A program made the translations under genes and the position numbers. From Pseudaeromonas sp963677375 (lineage in GTDB: Bacteria; Pseudomonadota; Gammaproteobacteria; Enterobacterales; Aeromonadaceae), in contig CAXXIF010000006.1 of NCBI GenBank assembly GCA_963677375.2, positions 186,001 to 250,000 on the forward strand: a DNA stretch of 64,000 nt, read 5' to 3'. Within the stretch, counting starts at the first letter, position 1; each line of letters begins with the position of its first letter. This document shows positions 59,042 to 64,000 of the stretch, one piece after another. The notes under the pieces were generated by a model, which saw only the letters and a list, made by a program, of their open reading frames with translations, did no database searches and had not been told where the DNA came from.

Positions 59042-60724
59042 TTACAGCTGATAGCTGTTCACCATATTTTCCAGGCTCTGTGCCTCGTGGTGCAGACTCT
59101 GGCTGGCCTGACTCAGCTCCCGCACCACATGTTCGGTCTCTTCCACCGCATCGCGGATCACCACCAGACTGTCGGTGACCTGAGAGGAGACATGGCTCTG
59201 CTGTTCGGCGGCGGCGGCAATCATGTCACCGCGTTGGGCCAGCTGACCAATTTGGGTGGCGATGGATGCAAACTCGAAGTTGGCTGCCTCGGCATCTTGC
59301 ATGGCCGATTCGGCGTTGCTGACGCTCACTTCCATCTGCTGGACGGCCTGACGGGTACCCTGCTGCAGACTGCTAATCATCACGTCGATTTCGTGGGTGG
59401 CCTGCTGGGTGCGACGGGCCAGTTGACGCACCTCATCGGCGACCACAGCAAAACCACGGCCCTGATCCCCGGCACGAGCCGCTTCGATGGCGGCATTGAG
59501 CGCCAGCAGGTTGGTTTGTTCGGAGATGCTGCTGATGGTACTGACCACCGAGCTGATGGCGCTCACCTCGGTCTCGACCTGAGCCACAGAGTCGGAACTG
59601 GTCCCCAGATTGGTAAATAGCTGGCGAATGGAGTCGATACCGTGGCCGAGTTGGCTCACGCCACGATGGACCATACGATCGGTTTCATTGCTGTCTTGAG
59701 CGCTCTGCTGGGCGTTGAGTGCTACGTCGCGGATGGTGGCGGACATCTCCTCCATGGCGGCGGCCAGAGCATCGAGTCGTTCCCGTTGATCCTGTACTGC
59801 GGTGCCCACCTGGTGCATACCGTGGTTGATCTGGGCGGAGGCGGCGGAGAGGGTGACTGAGGTATCGCGTTGGCCGGAGAGCAGCTCACACAGGTTGCGA
59901 CGGGTATGCTCCAGTTCGCGATTGATATCGGCAAACTCGTCCCGGCCCAGACCGTAGATGGTGTGGCTCAGGTTGCGGTTGGCGATCAGCCGCAGCTCGT
60001 TGAGGGATTGACGCACCTGGGAGTTGATAGCACGGCTGATGGTGGCAATCACCAGCACCATGACCAGCAAAGTGACCAGCAGCACCAGCGCACTGTGGAT
60101 CAGGTACTGGTTGAAGGCGGTATCGGCCGCATCCATATAGACGCCGGAAATCAGCAGATAATCACCGATGGGCGCGACATAGGCAGCTTTAAGGGTCTTG
60201 GTGGTGCTCCCCGGTTTGATATAGGGGTAGTGGATGAGGGTAGCCTCATCACCGCGACCAATCCGGGCAAATGCTTGCGTCACGTCTTCATTGGTCTCGA
60301 TGACTTGTACCGGGTCCAGGAAGTTGCCCTCTTTTGCCGCCTTGGGAGGGTAGATCAGCAGCCGTCCCTGGCGGTCGGCCAGGAAGAAGTAGCCTGATTG
60401 CTGCTCACCCCAGCGCAAGCCCGTGAGTAGATTGCGGCTGGTTTGTAAAAATTGGTCTGGCGCCTTGGTTAATTGCTGCTGCAGCAATTGCTGTACGCCG
60501 GTGACCTGATTGATGAGGCCTGCATCAATGGACTGCCGGATAGCATCTCGGGTAGTGAAAGCCGCATACAGGTTGCCTAGCAGGGTGCAGACCAGAACCA
60601 GAACCAGTAAAAGAGTCATCTTGCCATTAAAACGCAGACGGGTGGTTTGTTTGACCCACCAACCAGGGGCATGCAGGGGCGTTGTCGCCTCCGCTGCATG
60701 CTGATACAGAGCTACTGTGTCCAT
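59042..60724 (-). CDS. Methyl-accepting chemotaxis protein (single-Cache type)
   Basis: A 560-residue chemoreceptor. A short cytosolic leader precedes TM1 (about 37-56, MTLLLVLVLVCTLLGNLYAA). The periplasmic sensor (about 60-200) has the sCache_2 pattern YFFLADRQGRLLIYPPKAAKEG and LLISGVYMDAAD. TM2 (about 213-232) leads to a HAMP-like linker and a signalling domain whose tip is ISEQTNLLALNAAIEAARAG, followed by GRGFAVVADEVRQLARRT. The ligand is unknown. It stands next to the urea operon, so a nitrogen-compound attractant is conceivable but not shown. Confidence 0.93.
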   Translation of the reverse strand: MDTVALYQHAAEATTPLHAPGWWVKQTTRLRFNGKMTLLLVLVLVCTLLGNLYAAFTTRDAIRQSIDAGLINQVTGVQQLLQQQLTKAPDQFLQTSRNLLTGLRWGEQQSGYFFLADRQGRLLIYPPKAAKEGNFLDPVQVIETNEDVTQAFARIGRGDEATLIHYPYIKPGSTTKTLKAAYVAPIGDYLLISGVYMDAADTAFNQYLIHSALVLLVTLLVMVLVIATISRAINSQVRQSLNELRLIANRNLSHTIYGLGRDEFADINRELEHTRRNLCELLSGQRDTSVTLSAASAQINHGMHQVGTAVQDQRERLDALAAAMEEMSATIRDVALNAQQSAQDSNETDRMVHRGVSQLGHGIDSIRQLFTNLGTSSDSVAQVETEVSAISSVVSTISSISEQTNLLALNAAIEAARAGDQGRGFAVVADEVRQLARRTQQATHEIDVMISSLQQGTRQAVQQMEVSVSNAESAMQDAEAANFEFASIATQIGQLAQRGDMIAAAAEQQSHVSSQVTDSLVVIRDAVEETEHVVRELSQASQSLHHEAQSLENMVNSYQL

Positions 60725-61107
60725 TCAGATAATCCATTAAATTAATTAGTGAGGCCAGGAGCTAACCGGGCGGGCGTTGCGAGCCCGTTTATTTTAAGGC
60801 GTTAAATTTTATTCGAGAAGCAGAAGGAACCGCGAGTTAACTATTATTCTTTAGAATAAATGCACTTTATTGATTTGCATCACATTAAGATTTTTACTTT
60901 ACATAATTTTAACTAAATCAATGTGATATATAATTTATCCATTGCTGACGAAATATTTCAAATGAGTCTTAAGATCGGCGATGGCACTAAGTTGTGAATA
61001 CCATCACTCATTAGATTAACTAATCCGAAATCACAGAAAAGGTCAATTGTGAGCTCGCCAGGAGACGACTAGACTTTCCACATACAAAGAGAGTGGAGAT
61101 TCAAAAA
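60725..61107. other. Intergenic region between chemoreceptor and DUF1127 gene
   Basis: A 383-base region between divergent genes, strongly AT-rich from 60830 to 60960. It contains TTATTC-TTTA-GAATAA (60844-60859) and an inverted pair ATCACATT (60879-60886) and AATGTGAT (60920-60927), resembling split CRP half-sites. No sigma-28 promoter was found for the chemoreceptor. No gene is evident. Confidence 0.55.
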
Positions 61108-61314
61108 ATGGCAACTCACATGAGCACCCATGATGTTCAATCCTTAGAGACAGCTAGCCTTCTGATGCGCGGCAAAATGATGTTTATCACCTGGTTTGAA
61201 CGGGCCCGCAGTCGTCGGGAACTGGCCGAGTTACCGCCGCACTTGCTCAAGGATATTGGCTTGACTGAGTCCGACCGTTTTGTGGAAAGCAACAAACCCT
61301 TCTGGCGTGACTAG
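61108..61314 (+). CDS. DUF1127 small protein
   Basis: A 68-residue protein with the DUF1127 motif FERARSRRELAELPPHLLKDIGLTESDR near the C terminus. Such small Arg-rich proteins are linked to RNA binding and phosphate or stress responses in several proteobacteria; the role here is unknown. The ATG at 61108 has GTGGAG nine bases upstream. Monocistronic, closed by a terminator at 61436. Confidence 0.85.
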   Translation: MATHMSTHDVQSLETASLLMRGKMMFITWFERARSRRELAELPPHLLKDIGLTESDRFVESNKPFWRD

Positions 61315-61435
61315 CGTATGGCTAACAAAAACCGGTTCAGGTGATCCTAGGCCGCTGACAGTTGGGACATATGCCTCTTTGTTAATGGTTCATTCTTCAT
61401 GCGCAGTCAGAGCGACAGTCTGATTCCAGCCGGTA

Positions 61436-61459
61436 AAAAGCCCCGAATTCGGGGCTTTT
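61436..61459. terminator. Terminator after DUF1127 gene
   Basis: AAAAGCCCCGAA-TTCGGGGCTTTT is a perfect inverted repeat with flanking A and T runs. Confidence 0.88.
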
Positions 61460-61513
61460 GCATGGAAACGTCGCTGTCCGTTAAACCTAGATATTAGTTC
61501 AACCTAGATTCAG

Positions 61514-62305
61514 CTAAGCGTAGCTATCCGTACGCGGCGCTCCCACTAATGGGTGTTCTTGCAGCCAGCTATCGGCATCCAGAATAATCAGCTCATGCCC
61601 GGCACAGGTGCCGTTATCCAGCCAAAGTAAATTGCCACTGGCCCAGGGGGCCTCGCCACTGAGCGGGGTATGTCCCAGACAGACCAGATCAATCCCGGCG
61701 ATCTGGGGACCTTCCCCTCGGATTTCTTGCCTCGACAGTGGCGCTGGAGCGGATCTCCGGGGCTGTTTGCGTAGTTGATTGAGCCGAGCCCGTTGCCAAA
61801 GCAACTGCTCCAGTACCTCAGGGTCCGGGCTGGGTGCGCGCAGACACTCGACCAACTGCTGCCAGTGGTTAAAGACCGGATCGGCATGTACCACACCAAC
61901 CCGATGGCGTTCCCGCGTGGTAATTTCCATGGCGTAGGGGAGGCGGTTGATGTGCTCATGACACAAGCTCATGATCTCAGCCTGTTCGATCTCTTCCAAC
62001 CGTTCATACCAACGGCCACCGTTGCAGAACCAGAGTTGTCGGGCTTGCCGACTGCCTCCAAGCAGGGCCGTCAGCATCAGCTGTTCATGATTACCACGTA
62101 CCGTATGAAACCAGGGCTGGAGCAACAGTCGCAAGCAGGCGAGATTGTCGGCACCCCGATCGGTCAAATCCCCCAAGGCAATCAGGCAATCTCCTCGTTC
62201 CGGCGCAAACCCCAACCGGCTCAGACCCGCGAGCAGTTGCTGATAACAGCCGTGTAGATCACCCATGATCAGGGTACGGCCGGTGACGTGCAGATAGCTG
62301 AGCAC
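61514..62305 (-). CDS. Serine/threonine protein phosphatase (PphA/PrpA-like metallophosphoesterase)
   Basis: A 263-residue phosphoprotein phosphatase family member. Metal-binding motifs in order: GDLHGC (15-20), GDLTDRG (about 45-51), GNHE (about 71-74), VVHADP and LGHTPL. This is the pattern of PrpA/PphA and lambda-type phosphatases; ApaH is a more distant alternative. The start is GTG 62305 with GGAG six bases upstream. Its operon context is a single gene, convergent with the DUF1127 gene. Confidence 0.85.
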   Translation of the reverse strand: MLSYLHVTGRTLIMGDLHGCYQQLLAGLSRLGFAPERGDCLIALGDLTDRGADNLACLRLLLQPWFHTVRGNHEQLMLTALLGGSRQARQLWFCNGGRWYERLEEIEQAEIMSLCHEHINRLPYAMEITTRERHRVGVVHADPVFNHWQQLVECLRAPSPDPEVLEQLLWQRARLNQLRKQPRRSAPAPLSRQEIRGEGPQIAGIDLVCLGHTPLSGEAPWASGNLLWLDNGTCAGHELIILDADSWLQEHPLVGAPRTDSYA

Positions 62306-62431
62306 TCATGACTCCAGAGTAGCGTTGGGCTCTCTGTTGAGTGTAATGGAGGGGGATCGGCTTTGTGGTCGCGAGAAGGGACGTTAGCGAACTATTTTTG
62401 CTGCCCGATGTCAGTTGAAACCAGCAGAAAA

Positions 62432-62459
62432 CCAGAAGGGCCACGAGTGGCCCTTCTGG
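62432..62459 (-). terminator. Terminator of the helicase gene
   Basis: CCAGAAGGGCCA-CGAG-TGGCCCTTCTGG is a perfect 12-bp stem; on the minus strand it is followed by TTTTC. It lies about 60 bases past the helicase stop. Confidence 0.8.
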
Positions 62460-62521
62460 GAGTTGAGTGCTTACCGGCGCCGGGGCGCTATCGCAAGGCG
62501 ATGGCAGCCAGGTGTGTCGAC

Positions 62522-63880
62522 TCAGGCTTCGAGAGTGATCTTGCGCTTACGCAGCGGGGCAAAACCATCTTGAACTGTATCACCGGTCGGTTGCTGCTTG
62601 TTCGGACGATTCTTCTCATTGGCCGGACGCGCCTTGCGAACCTGAGCCTTGGGCTTGCCACTGGATTTTGGCTCCTTGGCTGCCAATAAGGGATGCGCTG
62701 CCTTGGGGCCGCGACGGGCAGGTGCGAAGACACCCTTGAACTTGCCGGTGAGGCCGGGCAGTTCGCTGAAGGGAATATCCAGTTGCAGCAGATTTTTCAC
62801 CGCCTGATAACTGGCCCAGTCTTTGGCGCCGACCAGCGAAATCGCCAGCCCCTTGGCTCCGGCCCGGCCGGTACGGCCGATGCGGTGGATAAACTCTTCA
62901 GCCGCTTTGGGCATGTCAAAATTGACCACCAGTGACACATTCACCAGATCCAGCCCGCGAGAAGCAATATCCGTGGTGAACAACAGCTTGAAGTGACCAC
63001 GACTGAAGCCATCCATGATGGTATTGCGGGCATTCTGCTTGAGATCGCCGGACAGAGCGGCGGCACTCAGCCCCTTTTCCTGAAACAGTTGTGCCAGGCG
63101 TTCGGTATCGGCACGGGTCGCGGTGAAGATGATGGCCTGCTGATAGGGTTCATTCTTGAGCAGTTGTTCCAACAGTGCTTGCTTGTGATCCAGATGATCA
63201 CACAACAAGAAGCGCTGCTCGATATCTTCGTGAGGCGCTAACTCCTGACCCACAGTAATGCGGCGCGGAGCATCCAGCAATACGGTCGCCAGCTCCTCAA
63301 ATTCGGTATGGGCGAGGGTGGCCGAGAACATCAGTGTCTGGCGCAGACGATGGTTAGCGGCTTCGTGGATCTGCTTGAGCTCGTTGGCAAAGCCCAGATC
63401 CAGCATCCGATCCGCTTCATCCAGGATCAGTATCTCCAGACCGTCGATAAACAGGCTGCGTTCGCTCAGATGGTTGGCGATCCGACCCGGTGTGCCGACC
63501 ACAACATGGGGCTGGCGCTGTAACTGCTTGATCTGTTCATTGAAGTTTTCACCGCCCAGGATCAGCGCCCCTTTGTAGTTGGTGCCGGCCAGCAGCAGGC
63601 GCAGTTGGCCATAGACCTGTTTCGCCAGCTCCCGGGTCGGTGCCAGGATCAGCGCTCGTGGTCCGCGCTTGCTCAGCACCTTGCTGGTCATCAGCCGTTG
63701 TACCATAGGCAACAGGAAGGCGAGAGTCTTGCCTGAGCCGGTCTTGGACGAAGCCGCCAAATCATGGCTGGAGAGGATCTGGGGAATAGCGCGTTGCTGG
63801 ATCTCAGTGGCTTCGATAAAGCCCAGGTGGTTGATCGCCTGCAACAGGCGCGGATTCAATGACAGCTCGTCAAAACGCAA
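62522..63880 (-). CDS. DEAD-box RNA helicase (SrmB/RhlE-type)
   Basis: A 452-residue ATP-dependent RNA helicase. Motifs in order: Q motif IEATEIQQRAIPQ, I SSKTGSGKT, Ia APTRELA, Ib GTPGRI, II DEADRMLDLGF, III SAT, IV IIFTATR, V TTDIASRGLDL and VI HRIGRTGRAG. A basic low-complexity tail (about 395-452, KPKAQVRKARPANEKNRPNKQQ) likely binds RNA. TTG 63880 is preferred, with GGAG seven bases upstream and homology beginning at LRFDELSLNP; the frame is open upstream. It is not clearly SrmB or RhlE by eye. Single gene, near the window end. Confidence 0.9.
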   Translation of the reverse strand: MRFDELSLNPRLLQAINHLGFIEATEIQQRAIPQILSSHDLAASSKTGSGKTLAFLLPMVQRLMTSKVLSKRGPRALILAPTRELAKQVYGQLRLLLAGTNYKGALILGGENFNEQIKQLQRQPHVVVGTPGRIANHLSERSLFIDGLEILILDEADRMLDLGFANELKQIHEAANHRLRQTLMFSATLAHTEFEELATVLLDAPRRITVGQELAPHEDIEQRFLLCDHLDHKQALLEQLLKNEPYQQAIIFTATRADTERLAQLFQEKGLSAAALSGDLKQNARNTIMDGFSRGHFKLLFTTDIASRGLDLVNVSLVVNFDMPKAAEEFIHRIGRTGRAGAKGLAISLVGAKDWASYQAVKNLLQLDIPFSELPGLTGKFKGVFAPARRGPKAAHPLLAAKEPKSSGKPKAQVRKARPANEKNRPNKQQPTGDTVQDGFAPLRKRKITLEA

Positions 63881-64000
63881 GGTAACACTCCGATGTGAAA
63901 AGGCGCATGGCCTTGAGAAGGGCACATAGGCACCCGCAGGGGGGCAGTGGCCATTCATGAAAAATAGGGGTTCACAAAATACGGGGGCTATTCTACGACA

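Noticed and set aside
1..64000. CRISPR arrays, tRNA, rRNA and insertion sequences
   Set aside because: None seen: no regularly spaced repeats, no cloverleaf with CCA-end or rRNA blocks, and no transposase-like protein.

Overview
The window is a stretch of gammaproteobacterial chromosome, most likely from the order Aeromonadales or a close relative. The housekeeping proteins (FabF, FadR, MinCDE, FadD, RNase D, YcgL, YcgN, YeaG/YeaH/YcgB) are very close to enterobacterial ones. The thiamine operon has the fused ThiDE and the signalling locus has the LuxO-type regulator seen in Vibrio/Aeromonas-like lineages. The genus is not proven from sequence alone.

Layout. 1-5.4 kb: fabF (5' end outside the window), pabC, mltG, tmk, holB and a TatD-family hydrolase form one overlapping operon ending in a strong terminator. 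5.5-7.1 kb: dsbB and fadR diverge; a FadR-like box sits at the fadR promoter. 7.2-12.4 kb: the prkA(yeaG)-yeaH-spoVR(ycgB) stress operon on the minus strand. 12.4-17.8 kb: acpH, an orphan TonB-like protein, a YidE/AspT-type transporter, a short secretin-like protein and two small proteins.

17.84-24.94 kb: an apparently complete filamentous prophage (Inoviridae-like, about 7.1 kb). It carries a divergent repressor, an array of ACGTCA operators, three unknown early genes, a Rep, a putative ssDNA-binding protein, small membrane coat-like proteins, a major coat protein with signal peptide, an adsorption protein, a pVI-like protein, a Zot/pI ATPase, a hairpin-rich intergenic region and a second regulator. 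It is bounded by two directly repeated dif-like (XerC/XerD) sites. It encodes no secretin, so it presumably exits through a host secretin.

25-32.7 kb: a DUF3157 gene, then a TPP riboswitch followed by thiC, thiDE, thiF, thiS, thiG and thiH. thiC is split by a one-base expansion in a G tract. 32.7-39.5 kb: a signalling locus with a STAS protein, a LuxO-type sigma-54 activator, a predicted glycosyltransferase (minus strand), a FIST sensor and a hybrid histidine kinase. The STAS gene and the FIST gene are each preceded by TTGCA-N3-TGCA elements, as bound by LuxO, and sigma-54-like promoters. This suggests a self-contained two-component circuit.

39.6-46.2 kb: fadD, rnd, then minCDE (minus strand), ycgL, a MltB-type lytic transglycosylase and ycgN. 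46.7-58.9 kb: a full urea-assimilation operon with allophanate hydrolase, urea carboxylase, a GntR regulator and the UrtABCDE transporter. A perfect TTGTATACAA palindrome lies at the predicted start of transcription. 59-64 kb: a Cache-type chemoreceptor, a DUF1127 protein, a PphA-like phosphatase and a DEAD-box helicase.

No rRNA, tRNA, CRISPR array or insertion sequence was seen.
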